From Paracoccus sp. JM45 (lineage in GTDB: Bacteria; Pseudomonadota; Alphaproteobacteria; Rhodobacterales; Rhodobacteraceae), in contig NZ_QQVY01000003.1 in NCBI RefSeq assembly GCF_003590715.1, positions 124,001 through 188,000 of the forward strand: a stretch of 64,000 nt of DNA. The letters run 5' to 3'. A program made the position numbers and the translations under genes. Position 1 is the first letter of the stretch; every line of letters starts with the position of its first letter. Below, piece after piece: positions 19,635-28,496 of this stretch. Below the pieces are notes generated by a model. That model did not search any database. It saw only the letters and a program-made list of their open reading frames with translations, and was not told the DNA's origin.

Positions 19635-20369
19635 CTAGTGATCCTTGACCGCACGTGCCAGAACCGCAACCGAAACTGGACCCGATCCTGCCTGCAAAAG
19701 CGCCATTGCTGCCGTTGTCACCGTCGCCCCCGATGCCATCACATCATCGATCAACAGCACGGGCCGCCCCTGCAGTCCCGCGATGCGGCGGGGATGGACA
19801 TCCAGCGCCTGTGTCATATTCGCAAAGCGGTCGCTGACCCCGCGATGGTCCTGTGCCGGGGTATGGCGGGTGCGAAACAGCAGGTCGGGTTGATGCTCCA
19901 ACCCCAGATCGCGCGCCACGCGGGCGCTGACATGGGCGGATTGGTTGTATTTGCGCTTGATCAGGCGCCGCAGATGCAGCGGAATGGGGGCCACAATCTG
20001 GTCGGGCATCACCAAGGGCCGTGCCGCCCGTGCCAGCCAGCCCGCCATCGCGGGGGCCAGATCCAGCCGGTCGCCATGTTTCAGCGCCAGCACCAGCTTG
20101 CGTGCGGTGCCGTCATAGACCATCGCCGCACGGCCCCGCGACCACGGACGCACGCTTGTTAGGCAGTCATCGCAGACCAGCACCTGTTCGTCCCCCGTGC
20201 CGTCATCGGGCAGGGGCACCCCGCAGCAATCACATAACGCACCTGTGATAAACTGGGCCTCGGTCCAGCAGGAAGCACACAGATGCACAGCGCCTGCACC
20301 GCCATCGGCGACACCTGTCCCACAAGACAGGCACTGTGGCGGATAAAGCAGATGCAGTGCGACTTTCAT
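19635..20369 (-). CDS. comF: ComF-family phosphoribosyltransferase-like protein
   Basis: A 244-aa protein with an N-terminal zinc-finger region of CxxC pairs (CLSC, CASC, CDCC, CDDC, within residues 1-75) and a C-terminal PRTase domain with the PRPP-binding loop VLLIDDVMASGATV near 205-218. ComF proteins support DNA uptake in transformable bacteria. Start ATG 20369 (MKVALHLLYPPQCLSC) fits homologues; longer starts would overlap the divergent methyltransferase promoter and start. Whether the organism is competent cannot be judged here. Confidence 0.9.
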   Translation of the reverse strand: MKVALHLLYPPQCLSCGTGVADGGAGAVHLCASCWTEAQFITGALCDCCGVPLPDDGTGDEQVLVCDDCLTSVRPWSRGRAAMVYDGTARKLVLALKHGDRLDLAPAMAGWLARAARPLVMPDQIVAPIPLHLRRLIKRKYNQSAHVSARVARDLGLEHQPDLLFRTRHTPAQDHRGVSDRFANMTQALDVHPRRIAGLQGRPVLLIDDVMASGATVTTAAMALLQAGSGPVSVAVLARAVKDH

Positions 20370-20400
20370 CGCCCCCGAAAGCACCCTATGTTCAAGCCCC

Positions 20401-21234
20401 ATGAAGATCCCCCAAGATACCACGCGCCCCGCCCTGACCGATCAAGCCGCCCTGTTGCGCCAACGTGACCGCGCGCGCCGGACGGGGTTTGTCGATCTGT
20501 TCCACCAGATTGCCGCGGATGAGATCGACGATAGGCTGATCGAGGTTAACAGAACCTTTACAGCCCCCGCCCTTGTGACCGGTTTTCCGGACATCTGGGG
20601 GCCCCGCTTCCCGCAGGCGCGGGTCGTGGCCGATGATCCGGTACTGGATCTGGAACAGGGCGCGCATGATCTGGTGATCCACGCCATGTCGCTGCATTGG
20701 GCCGAAGACCCGATTGGCCAGATTGCCCAATGCCGCCGCGCCCTGCGCGAGGACGGGCTGTTCATCGGCGTTTGCTTCGGTAATCAGACCCTGTCGGAAC
20801 TGCGCGCGGCACTGGGGCAGGCAGAAGCCGAAATCACTGGCGGTCTGTCACCCCGTATCCTGCCCATGGGCGAGATCCGCGATATGGGCGGCCTGTTGCA
20901 ACGCGCCGGCCTGGCCCTGCCTGTGGCCGATCTGTTGTCGCAACGCGCCAGCTATCGTGATCTGGTCCATCTGGGGCATGACCTGCGCGCAATGGGCGAA
21001 GGCAATGCCATGAACGCCCGCCTGCGCCGCCCGACCCGGCGCGATGTCATCGGTCGTGCCGCCGCGATCCTTGCCGCCCATCATCCTGACCGCGACGATC
21101 CGTCCCGTATCAACGTCGGCTTCGATCTGGTCTTTCTGACCGGATGGGCGCCTTCGGACAGTCAGCCCAAGCCGCTACGACCGGGAAGCGCCAAAACCGC
21201 CCTTGCCGATGCCTTGAATGCACTCAGGAAATGA
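20401..21234 (+). CDS. SAM-dependent methyltransferase (BioC/NDUFAF5-like)
   Basis: A 277-aa class I methyltransferase-like protein. DLVIHAMSLHWAEDPIGQI (motif II region) and LFIGVCFGNQTLSELR match the group containing mitochondrial NDUFAF5, an arginine hydroxylase of complex I, and BioC. The SAM-binding motif I region (TGFPDIWGPRFP) is degenerate compared with GxGxG, and this is a feature of the family in Rhodobacterales as I recall it. It overlaps hemH by 4 nt. The actual substrate is unknown. Confidence 0.8.
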   Translation: MKIPQDTTRPALTDQAALLRQRDRARRTGFVDLFHQIAADEIDDRLIEVNRTFTAPALVTGFPDIWGPRFPQARVVADDPVLDLEQGAHDLVIHAMSLHWAEDPIGQIAQCRRALREDGLFIGVCFGNQTLSELRAALGQAEAEITGGLSPRILPMGEIRDMGGLLQRAGLALPVADLLSQRASYRDLVHLGHDLRAMGEGNAMNARLRRPTRRDVIGRAAAILAAHHPDRDDPSRINVGFDLVFLTGWAPSDSQPKPLRPGSAKTALADALNALRK

Positions 21235-22280
21235 AACCCATGACGCCAGCACATGCGCCCGCAGACCACCCCAAGATCAAACCCGCCAAGACCGGCATCC
21301 TGATTGCCAATCTGGGCACGCCCGACGGCTATGATTACAAATCGATGCGCCGCTATCTTAGCGAATTCCTGTCCGACAAGCGCGTTGTCGATCTGCCCAG
21401 CTGGAAATGGCAGCCGCTGTTGCAGGGGATTATCCTGACCAAGCGGCCCTTCAGTTCCGGCAAGAATTACAAGCTGATCTGGAACCACGAGGAAAACGAA
21501 AGCCCCTTGATGACCATCACCAAGGCGCAGACGAATGCCCTGCGCGAAGCGGCCCATAACGAATGGGGCGATCAGGTGATGGTCGAGTTTTGCATGCGCT
21601 ATGGCAACCCCTCGACCCATGATGTGCTGCAAAAAATGATCGATGCCGGATGCCGCCGCATCGTGTTCCTGCCGCTTTATCCGCAATACGCAGGCCCGAC
21701 TTCGGCCACGGCCAACGACCAGCTGTTCCGCGCGCTGATGGAACAGACATGGCAGCCTGCCGTTCGCACCTGCGAACCCTATGTGAACCGTCCCGATTAC
21801 ATCAAGGCGCTGGCCGACAGCGTGCGCCGCGCGTTGAACGGTAAAGTGCCGAAAAAGCTGGTCGCCTCCTATCACGGGATGCCCAAACGCTATCTGATGC
21901 AGGGCGACCCCTATCACTGCCAGTGCCAGAAAACCTCGCGCCTGTTGAAAGAGGAGCTGGGCTGGGAAGACGGCATCATCGACACCGCCTTCCAGTCGGT
22001 CTTCGGCCGCGAGGAATGGCTGAAGCCCTATACCGTGGAACATGTTGCCGAACTGGCGAAACAGGGGCACACGGATATCGCCGTCATCTCGCCCGCGTTT
22101 TCATCCGATTGCATCGAGACGCTGGAAGAAATCAACGGAGAGATCCGCGAAGCCTTCGAAGAGGCCGGCGGCCATGAATTCCAGTATATCCCCTGCCTGA
22201 ACGAGGATCCGGCGCATATCCAGGTTATGCTGGGTGTGATCCGTGACAATATCGGCGGCTGGGTCGAACCCGTCGCATAA
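21231..22280 (+). CDS. hemH: ferrochelatase
   Basis: A 349-aa enzyme that inserts Fe2+ into protoporphyrin IX, the last step of heme synthesis. It contains ILIANLGTPDGYDYKSMRRY, the active-site His in ASYHGMPKRYLMQGDPYHCQC and the conserved AFSSDCIETLEEI near the C-terminus. The start is ATG 21231 (MKPMTPAHAP), overlapping the methyltransferase stop in ATGA. A second ATG at 21240 is also possible. The CxC pair after YLMQGDPYH may hint at a [2Fe-2S] site as in some alphaproteobacterial enzymes, but that is unproven. Confidence 0.96.
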   Translation: MKPMTPAHAPADHPKIKPAKTGILIANLGTPDGYDYKSMRRYLSEFLSDKRVVDLPSWKWQPLLQGIILTKRPFSSGKNYKLIWNHEENESPLMTITKAQTNALREAAHNEWGDQVMVEFCMRYGNPSTHDVLQKMIDAGCRRIVFLPLYPQYAGPTSATANDQLFRALMEQTWQPAVRTCEPYVNRPDYIKALADSVRRALNGKVPKKLVASYHGMPKRYLMQGDPYHCQCQKTSRLLKEELGWEDGIIDTAFQSVFGREEWLKPYTVEHVAELAKQGHTDIAVISPAFSSDCIETLEEINGEIREAFEEAGGHEFQYIPCLNEDPAHIQVMLGVIRDNIGGWVEPVA

Positions 22281-22284
22281 TATG

Positions 22285-22312
22285 AAAAAGGGGGCCGCGC
22301 TGGCCTCCTTTT
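22285..22312. terminator. bidirectional terminator between hemH and an L,D-transpeptidase gene
   Basis: GGGGGCC (22290-22296), loop GCGCT, and GGCCTCC (22302-22308) are flanked by AAAA and TTTT. It serves hemH on + and the L,D-transpeptidase on -. On the minus strand the U-tract is followed by CAT. Confidence 0.87.
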
Positions 22313-22315
22313 GAA

Positions 22316-22894
22316 TTACATCACCAGAACCTGCGTGCCGACCTTGGCCAGCCCGAACAGCTGGGCGATATGTTCGTTATATAGCCCAATACAACCGTTC
22401 GACGACTTGCGACCGATCTTGCGCGTGTCATGGGTGCCGTGGATGCGATAATATTGCCAAGACAGCCACAGCGCATGGGTGCCCAAGGGATTGTCGGGAC
22501 CCGCAGGGACAAAATCGGGCCATTCGGGATTGCTGGCCTTCATCGAGGGGGTGGGGGCCCATGTCGGACCTTCGACCTTCTTGATGATTTCGGTCCGCCC
22601 CGTGCGGGTCAGATCCGTGCTGACCGGAATGGACGAGGGATAGACGTGATAGGTGCTTTCGTCTTCGGACCAGTAATGCACCGCGCGCGATGTCAGGTCG
22701 CAAAGGATCGCGCCATTGTTGAGGTTCTGGAAATGCGGACGCCAGTCCTGCATCCGGAAGCTGGAAATATTATGCTGCGGGCCGGTATTGGCAGCTGCAT
22801 CTTGGGCCAATGCAGGCATGGCAAGGCCCGCTGCACCCAAAGCGACGGCCGATCCGATAAAGGCGCGGCGGTTGAAGGAAGAAGGCTTGCTCAT
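22316..22894 (-). CDS. Tat-exported L,D-transpeptidase (YkuD family)
   Basis: A 192-aa exported protein. The N-terminus MSKPSSFNRRAFIGSAVALG has a twin-arginine pair and a hydrophobic segment ending in ALA near residue 30. The YkuD catalytic region is at the C-terminus: HGTHDTRKIGRKSSNGCIGL, with the nucleophile Cys and the conserved His upstream. Such enzymes make 3-3 peptidoglycan cross-links or attach proteins to peptidoglycan. ATG 22894 is preferred over 22903. It is one of two YkuD genes flanking the CAP lipoprotein gene. Confidence 0.88.
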   Translation of the reverse strand: MSKPSSFNRRAFIGSAVALGAAGLAMPALAQDAAANTGPQHNISSFRMQDWRPHFQNLNNGAILCDLTSRAVHYWSEDESTYHVYPSSIPVSTDLTRTGRTEIIKKVEGPTWAPTPSMKASNPEWPDFVPAGPDNPLGTHALWLSWQYYRIHGTHDTRKIGRKSSNGCIGLYNEHIAQLFGLAKVGTQVLVM

Positions 22895-23102
22895 TTTGCA
22901 CATGTCCTCGGGTTTCGGTCACCGCTTCTGGAAGGCGGGGTTTGAGAGGGCAAACATAACCTCTGCCCCCTGTTGCGGCAAATCAAACCGGCGTTTATTC
23001 GCAAGCGGTGGCCATCGGGCCTTCTCACGCAGAGTTGCGTTTGAAGACAGGGTGCGCCTTCGCTAAGACCAGTGACAAAAGAGTTAAGAGGGAGCCGGTA
23101 AA

Positions 23103-23621
23103 TTGAAGAAAATCAGGTTGATCGCGGTTCTTTCCGTTGTTGCGCTGACGGCATGCGCCCCGCGCTATCTGCAAAACCAGCCCGTGCCGGTCGCCGCACA
23201 AGCCCCCGTCGAGGCAGCCGTTCCGGTCGATGACAACGCCGCAATCGCGGGTCGGGTGTTGCAGCAGATCAACACCTTACGGGGCAATATCGGCCTGAAC
23301 GGCTTGACGCCCAATGCCCAGCTGGATGCGGCAGCCCTTGCCCATTCGCGCGATATGTCGGCACAGAATCGGGCGTGGCATTGGGGGTCCGACGGATCAT
23401 CACCCCTGGACCGCGTGCAGCGGCAGGGCTTTACGGGCAAGCTGGTCGGGGAAAACATCTCGGAATCATACGAAACCGAAATCCAGACCCTTTCGGCATG
23501 GATGAGCGACCGTGACACGCGGGATGTCGTCATGGACCCGAATGCAACGCAATTGGGCTTTTCGTGGTATAAAGAACCCTCGGGCAAGATCTGGTGGACG
23601 CTTCTGACCGCATCGCAATAG
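23103..23621 (+). CDS. CAP/SCP-domain lipoprotein
   Basis: A 172-aa exported protein with a lipobox (VALTAC, lipidated Cys at residue 18) and a CAP (cysteine-rich secretory/antigen 5/PR-1) domain from about 50 to 170. The domain carries LDAAALAHSRDMSAQ, the HWGSDGSSPLDRV histidine motif and GENISES. The start is a TTG at 23103 (TTG AAG AAA), with GGGAG upstream. The two flanking YkuD genes suggest a cell-envelope role. Bacterial CAP proteins are poorly characterised; nuclease, protease or lipid-binding roles are all possible. Confidence 0.85.
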   Translation: MKKIRLIAVLSVVALTACAPRYLQNQPVPVAAQAPVEAAVPVDDNAAIAGRVLQQINTLRGNIGLNGLTPNAQLDAAALAHSRDMSAQNRAWHWGSDGSSPLDRVQRQGFTGKLVGENISESYETEIQTLSAWMSDRDTRDVVMDPNATQLGFSWYKEPSGKIWWTLLTASQ

Positions 23622-23632
23622 GCCGGAATAAC

Positions 23633-23662
23633 AAAGCCCCGATCACCGGATCGGGGCTTTTC
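23633..23662. terminator. bidirectional terminator between CAP lipoprotein and YkuD lipoprotein genes
   Basis: AAAGCCCCGATC (23633-23644), loop ACCG, and GATCGGGGCTTT (23649-23660) form a perfect 12-bp stem, with TT following on the + strand. It is placed between two convergent genes. Confidence 0.88.
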
Positions 23663-23685
23663 AAAAACGTCGGTTGTGATGCGGT

Positions 23686-24213
23686 TCAGGAATAGATGAC
23701 CACCTGCGTGCCGGGCAGCAGCATCGCATAGATCTCCTCGATCTCTTCGTCCGTGACCGAAATGCAGCCTGCGGTCCAGTCGTGCCGGCTCGGGAACAGG
23801 TTGTTGCCTGCAGGGCCGCGACCGTGGATGAAGATATCGCCACCGGGGCTGCGGCCCATTGATGCGGCATAGGCGCGATCCGCCTCGTTCGGATAGGAAA
23901 TACCGACCGACAGGTGGAACGCGCTGCGGGGGTTGAAGCGGTCGATGAAATACACACCCTCGGGCGTTTTGCCGTCACCTTCGAATTGCTTGTGACCGAC
24001 GGGAACATTGCCCAGACTGATGTCATAGGCTTTGACTACGGTCTTGCCGCTGAACATATACATCCGGCGCTGGCCTTTGACGACCTGCACCTGCGTCACT
24101 TGCGGGCCGGAATAGCGGACAAAGTTCGGCTTTTCCTTTGGCGGTTTGCCACAGGCTGCCAGAACAGCCAGCATCGAAATGGTGAATGTCCGCCGGGTGG
24201 TATTGCTCATCAC
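23686..24213 (-). CDS. L,D-transpeptidase lipoprotein (YkuD family)
   Basis: A 175-aa protein with an N-terminal lipobox (MLAVLAAC, Cys near residue 21) preceded by a TRR pair, then a YkuD domain. The catalytic block is IFIHGRGPAGNNLFPSRHDW followed by TAGCISVTDEE, with His and Cys in the right order. It should cross-link peptidoglycan from a membrane anchor. It is 60 nt downstream of the RlmD-like gene on the same strand and may be the tail of that operon. The start is at 24213 or 24210 (adjacent ATGs). Confidence 0.9.
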   Translation of the reverse strand: MMSNTTRRTFTISMLAVLAACGKPPKEKPNFVRYSGPQVTQVQVVKGQRRMYMFSGKTVVKAYDISLGNVPVGHKQFEGDGKTPEGVYFIDRFNPRSAFHLSVGISYPNEADRAYAASMGRSPGGDIFIHGRGPAGNNLFPSRHDWTAGCISVTDEEIEEIYAMLLPGTQVVIYS

Positions 24214-24272
24214 TGCCTCTGACGTTTTTTTGTTTTATAGATTTGCGGATACCACATCTATCGCAACGGTGA

Positions 24273-25496
24273 CTAGCAAAGCGTTAATGCTGCGACCATT
24301 TCGACGTGGGGTGAAAACCGGAACTGGTCCACGATCCACAGCCGGTCGATTTTATATCCGGCATCGGTCAATATGCGCGTATCTTTGGCAAAATTCACCG
24401 GATCGCAAGCAACCGAGGCGATAAGGGGAACACGCGCGGCGGCAATCTGGCGGGTCTGTGCCTCGGCCCCGTTGCGCGGGGGGTCGATCACGATTGCGTC
24501 AAATTTTGCCAGCTCGTCGGGTAACAGGGGGCGGCGGGCGATGTCACGCACCTGTGTCGTGACCGTGTTCAGCCCCGGGGCCTGCCGCCATGCCGAATCA
24601 AGCGCCTTTAACGGTGCCGCCAGCCCCTCGACCGCATGGACGCTGGCACGTTCGGCCAAGGGCAGGCTGAACGTCCCGCAGCCCGAAAACAGGTCCAGAA
24701 TGCGGCCAGCATCGTCAACGGTGTCGCGTACAGCAGACAACAAGGCGGCTTCGCCTTCTGCGGTGGCTTGCAGGAATGCAGCGGGGGGCGGGACCACCTG
24801 TGCGCGGCCCATCGGCAGATATGCAGGGCGGCGGGTGATGGTCTGGCCATCCCAATCCAGCCGCGCCAGATCACCCTGTTCGGCAAAGCCTGCCATAATC
24901 TGCAACAGAGCGGGGTCCATGGGCTTGCCGCCACGTACCGCGACATCCAGACCTGCTGGGCCGTGGATCACGGTAAAGGTCAGTTCCGCCTGCCGCGAGG
25001 CACCGGCGATTGTGATTTGACGCAACAAGGGCAGGGCGGCGGTGATTTGCGGGCGCATGACGTGGCATTCGGCCAGATCGACGATGACGCCGGATGCGCG
25101 GGCGTGAAAGCCGACCAACGCACCTTTCTTGGTGCGCTTTCCCGACAGGACCGCGCGACGGCGCGATTTCAGAGGTGATACATGCACCGATGCAACCGGT
25201 GCGGACAACCCCTGTGCGGCCAGCGCGGTTTCGACCACCTGTTGCTTCCAAGCCGTTGTGAAACTGTCGGACGCATGCATCAAGGAACAGCCCCCGCAGG
25301 CACGGTAATGCCCGCAGATCGGACGCACCCGCTGGTCAGAGGGGGTGATAATGCGCGGAGCGGCGATATGGCCATCGGTTGCCTCGCCCTCGATCACTTC
25401 TTCGGGCAAGGTCAGTGCGGCAAGGGCGCGTTCATCACCGTTGATTGCAACGCCGTCACCTTTGCGGCCAAGCCGCTGCACTGTCCAAACACCCAT
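24273..25496 (-). CDS. 23S rRNA (uracil-C5)-methyltransferase, RlmD/RlmC-like
   Basis: A 407-aa RNA methyltransferase of the TrmA/RlmD family. It has the [4Fe-4S] cysteine pattern CGHYRACGGC plus a later Cys in ECHVM, SAM motif LDLFSGCGTFSLPLA, and the catalytic Cys in SVACDPVNFAKD. A short TRAM-like N-terminus replaces the full TRAM domain. The start is ATG 25496, one base after the ABC exporter gene. Which uracil it methylates (1939 or 747) cannot be decided by eye. Confidence 0.9.
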   Translation of the reverse strand: MGVWTVQRLGRKGDGVAINGDERALAALTLPEEVIEGEATDGHIAAPRIITPSDQRVRPICGHYRACGGCSLMHASDSFTTAWKQQVVETALAAQGLSAPVASVHVSPLKSRRRAVLSGKRTKKGALVGFHARASGVIVDLAECHVMRPQITAALPLLRQITIAGASRQAELTFTVIHGPAGLDVAVRGGKPMDPALLQIMAGFAEQGDLARLDWDGQTITRRPAYLPMGRAQVVPPPAAFLQATAEGEAALLSAVRDTVDDAGRILDLFSGCGTFSLPLAERASVHAVEGLAAPLKALDSAWRQAPGLNTVTTQVRDIARRPLLPDELAKFDAIVIDPPRNGAEAQTRQIAAARVPLIASVACDPVNFAKDTRILTDAGYKIDRLWIVDQFRFSPHVEMVAALTLC

Positions 25497-25497
25497 T

Positions 25498-27342
25498 TTA
25501 CTCCGCAGCCTCATCTGTACCAAGGAAGCCGCCTGACTGCCGCGCCCAGTATCTTGCATATGTTCCGTTCAGCGCCAGCAATTCGGAATGCGTGCCCTGT
25601 TCAAGGATCTGTCCATCCTCGATCACAAGAATGCGGTCAAGCTCGACAATGGTGGACAGGCGGTGGGCAATGGCCAGAACCGTCTTGCCCTGCATGGCGC
25701 GGGTCAGGGCGTCCTGAACCTGCGCCTCGATTTCGCTGTCTAGGGCGCTGGTGGCTTCGTCCAGCACCAGAATCGGCGCGTCCTTCAAGAAAGCGCGTGC
25801 CAAGGCAATCCGTTGGCGTTGCCCGCCCGACAGGCGCACGCCGCGTTCGCCCAGATGCGCGTCATAGCCGGTGCGTCCGGCGTAATCTTCCAGCGTCAGG
25901 ATAAACTCATGCGCCTCGGCGGCTTTGGCGGCGGCGATGACATCTTCGGGCGTGGCATCGGGGCGACCATACAGGATGTTGTCGCGGGCCGAGCGGTTGA
26001 ACATCGCTGTTTCCTGCGTGACCATGGCGATCTGGCGGCGCAGGCTTTCCTGTGTGACATCGCGCAAATCATGTCCGTCCAGCCGCACGGCACCTTTTTC
26101 GACATCATAAAGCCGCAGCAGCAGCGCCACCAAGGTGGATTTTCCCGCCCCTGATGCACCGACGATGCCGATCTTCTGGCCCGCCTTAATTGTCAGGTTC
26201 AAATCGTCGATCCCGCCTTTTTCACGGCCATAGGCGAAGCCCACGTGGTCGAACTGGACCTGCCCCTGCACGCGATCCAGCGTGATGGCATCGGGCGCAT
26301 CTGTCAGGCTGTGGGGCGGGGACAGGGTCCGCATGCCGTCCTCGATCTCGCCCACATTGCCCCAGATGCCCATCAGCGCCATGCTGACCCAGCCGGTCAT
26401 CTGCGACAGACGCATGGCAATCGCGCCCGATGCCGCCACATCACCGACCGAGGCTGCGCCCTGACGCCACAAAAGGATGCTGCCACCGACCAGAACCACC
26501 GGCAGAATGCCCGCCACGATCATCAGCGACAAGCGGAACCATGTGCTGACAACGCCGAAATCCAGCGCCCTTTCGCGAAAACCTGCCATCGCGCCAAGGG
26601 CAACGCGGTCTTCGTGGCGATCATGGGCGAACAGTTTGACGGTTTTGATATTGGTAATGGTATCGACAACCTGACCCGTCACATTCGCACGAGCCGAGGC
26701 GCGCGCCCCCGATTTGGCGCGGATGCGCGGCAGAAAGAACCGGATCAGCGCGAAATAGGCGACCAGCCAGACCAGCAGCGCCACTACGCCCCAGCCATCC
26801 ACCGCCAGCAAAAACGCCGCCGATCCGATGACCGAGGCCAGCGCGAAGGCCACCACGTTCACCATCTCGGTTGCGACATCGGTTACGGCACGGGCGGTCT
26901 GCATCTGCTTTTGTGCCAGACGGCCCGCGAAATCATTGTCGAAGAAATCGATGGCGTGACCCATGGTCCAGCGGTGTAGGCGCGACAGCACCAGCGGCAG
27001 GACATTCGGCCCGATGATGACGTTTGAACTGGCTGTCGACAGGCCGAAAATGGCAGGCCGCAACAACAGGAAGAAACCGGCAAACAGCGCCACGGTCGTC
27101 CAGTTTTCCGCCCAAAACGTGCCCGGCGAACTGCCCGTGACCGCATCGACCACCATCCCCAGCAACATCGCCGAAATAACATCCGCCGCCCCACCCATCG
27201 CCGAGGTGAAGGCCGCAAAGCCCAAGCCCTTCCATGCACCCGACAGACACCATCTGAAAAACGCCATCAGGCTGCGTGGGGGTGCACCATTCGCGGGGCG
27301 GAAGGCGTCGACCATACGGCCAAATCTTGCGTGAATGCTCAT
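25498..27342 (-). CDS. ABC exporter, fused permease and ATPase
   Basis: A 614-aa half-transporter. The N-terminal transmembrane domain has six predicted helices (about residues 35-330) and the C-terminal nucleotide-binding domain has Walker A GASGAGKST, Q-loop MVTQETAMF, signature LSGGQRQRIALARA and Walker B ILVLDEATSALDS. It resembles MsbA/multidrug-type exporters. It starts at ATG 27342, overlapping the cca stop by 4 nt, within the hslO-nudL-cca-ABC-rlmD-like operon. The substrate is unknown. Confidence 0.92.
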   Translation of the reverse strand: MSIHARFGRMVDAFRPANGAPPRSLMAFFRWCLSGAWKGLGFAAFTSAMGGAADVISAMLLGMVVDAVTGSSPGTFWAENWTTVALFAGFFLLLRPAIFGLSTASSNVIIGPNVLPLVLSRLHRWTMGHAIDFFDNDFAGRLAQKQMQTARAVTDVATEMVNVVAFALASVIGSAAFLLAVDGWGVVALLVWLVAYFALIRFFLPRIRAKSGARASARANVTGQVVDTITNIKTVKLFAHDRHEDRVALGAMAGFRERALDFGVVSTWFRLSLMIVAGILPVVLVGGSILLWRQGAASVGDVAASGAIAMRLSQMTGWVSMALMGIWGNVGEIEDGMRTLSPPHSLTDAPDAITLDRVQGQVQFDHVGFAYGREKGGIDDLNLTIKAGQKIGIVGASGAGKSTLVALLLRLYDVEKGAVRLDGHDLRDVTQESLRRQIAMVTQETAMFNRSARDNILYGRPDATPEDVIAAAKAAEAHEFILTLEDYAGRTGYDAHLGERGVRLSGGQRQRIALARAFLKDAPILVLDEATSALDSEIEAQVQDALTRAMQGKTVLAIAHRLSTIVELDRILVIEDGQILEQGTHSELLALNGTYARYWARQSGGFLGTDEAAE

Positions 27343-28496
27343 AAAAGCTCTTTTCCGGCCAGATAGGCCATGTCGATCAGGGCAGGGGCAGGCAGCGCAA
27401 ACCCCGAGGCGATCCACGCCGTTTCGGCTGTTTTCAATCCGCGACCCAAGGCCGGTCCCTGCAGTTCGGGAAGGTCGGCGGCGCTGACGGGCATTTTGGC
27501 AGAGGCGGCTTGTGATATCTGTTCGCGCCAGTCCTGCGGCAGATCCAGCCCGCCTGCCGATTGCAGCAGCGCATAATCGGTCGCGATATCCGCCCCCAGC
27601 TGGTAGGCCGCCTGATCAACGGTCCAGTTGTTATCAATGGCCGCGCGCAGGACGGTCTGGGTTTTGGCCTGCGTTCGCGACAGGCGCAACGCCGTGGCCG
27701 GATCGCGCGGATTCAGGGCTGAAAGACGGCGCGGCCACGCAGGGGGCTGGTCGCCTTCGGCGCGCAGCAAGGCGGACAGTACAGCAAGATTGGCATTGGG
27801 CAGCAACAGGTCCAGCACACCCGTCTGCGCCATCAGTGCGACCGAGGGGGCAGGGTCGGGGGCCGCCAGCAGCTTTTTCACCTCGGCCCCGATGCGTTCA
27901 CGGGCGATACTGGTCAGGCCATGCTTGTGATCGGCACAGGCTTGCAGGGCCTGTGGATCGGCGTGCCGGCCATAGCGGGCAAAGAACCGGAAAAAGCGCA
28001 GGATACGCAGGTAATCTTCGGTGATGCGAAGGTTCGGGTCGCCAACAAAACGCAAACGGCGCGCGGCCAGATCCTGCAACCCACCCATCGGGTCCAGAAT
28101 TTCACCTGATGCATCGGCGTAAAGCGCGTTGATGGTGAAATCGCGTCGTGCGGCGTCTTGGGCCAGATCATCGGTGAAGGCAACGACGGCATGGCGTCCA
28201 TCGGTTTCGACATCGCGGCGAAAGGTTGTCACCTCGAACCCGCGACCGTCGTGAACGACGGTGACAGTGCCATGGTCGATACCGGTGGGAACGGGGCGCA
28301 TGGCCGCCGCTTTGGCCAATGCCATCACCTGATCCGGCGTGGCGTCCGTGGCAATGTCGATGTCATCCACCGCTTCATCCAGCAGGGCATTGCGCACCGC
28401 GCCGCCGACCAGATAGGCGCGGTTACCCTGTGCCTGAAGCGCATCCAGCACACGGATCACGGCGGCATCCTGCATGATCTGGTCGGGCATCTGCAT
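27339..28496 (-). CDS. cca: CCA tRNA nucleotidyltransferase
   Basis: A 385-aa class II nucleotidyltransferase that adds or repairs the tRNA 3' CCA. It contains YLVGGAVRNALLDEAVDDID (the GG and DxD metal-binding motif), RRDFTINALYAD (motif B) and the template motif EDYLRILRFFRFFARYG. The start is ATG 28496 (MQMPDQIMQD), sharing one base with the preceding Nudix stop. The alternative is poly(A) polymerase, but the length and neck motif favour the CCA or CC/A-adding enzyme. Confidence 0.93.
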   Translation of the reverse strand: MQMPDQIMQDAAVIRVLDALQAQGNRAYLVGGAVRNALLDEAVDDIDIATDATPDQVMALAKAAAMRPVPTGIDHGTVTVVHDGRGFEVTTFRRDVETDGRHAVVAFTDDLAQDAARRDFTINALYADASGEILDPMGGLQDLAARRLRFVGDPNLRITEDYLRILRFFRFFARYGRHADPQALQACADHKHGLTSIARERIGAEVKKLLAAPDPAPSVALMAQTGVLDLLLPNANLAVLSALLRAEGDQPPAWPRRLSALNPRDPATALRLSRTQAKTQTVLRAAIDNNWTVDQAAYQLGADIATDYALLQSAGGLDLPQDWREQISQAASAKMPVSAADLPELQGPALGRGLKTAETAWIASGFALPAPALIDMAYLAGKELL

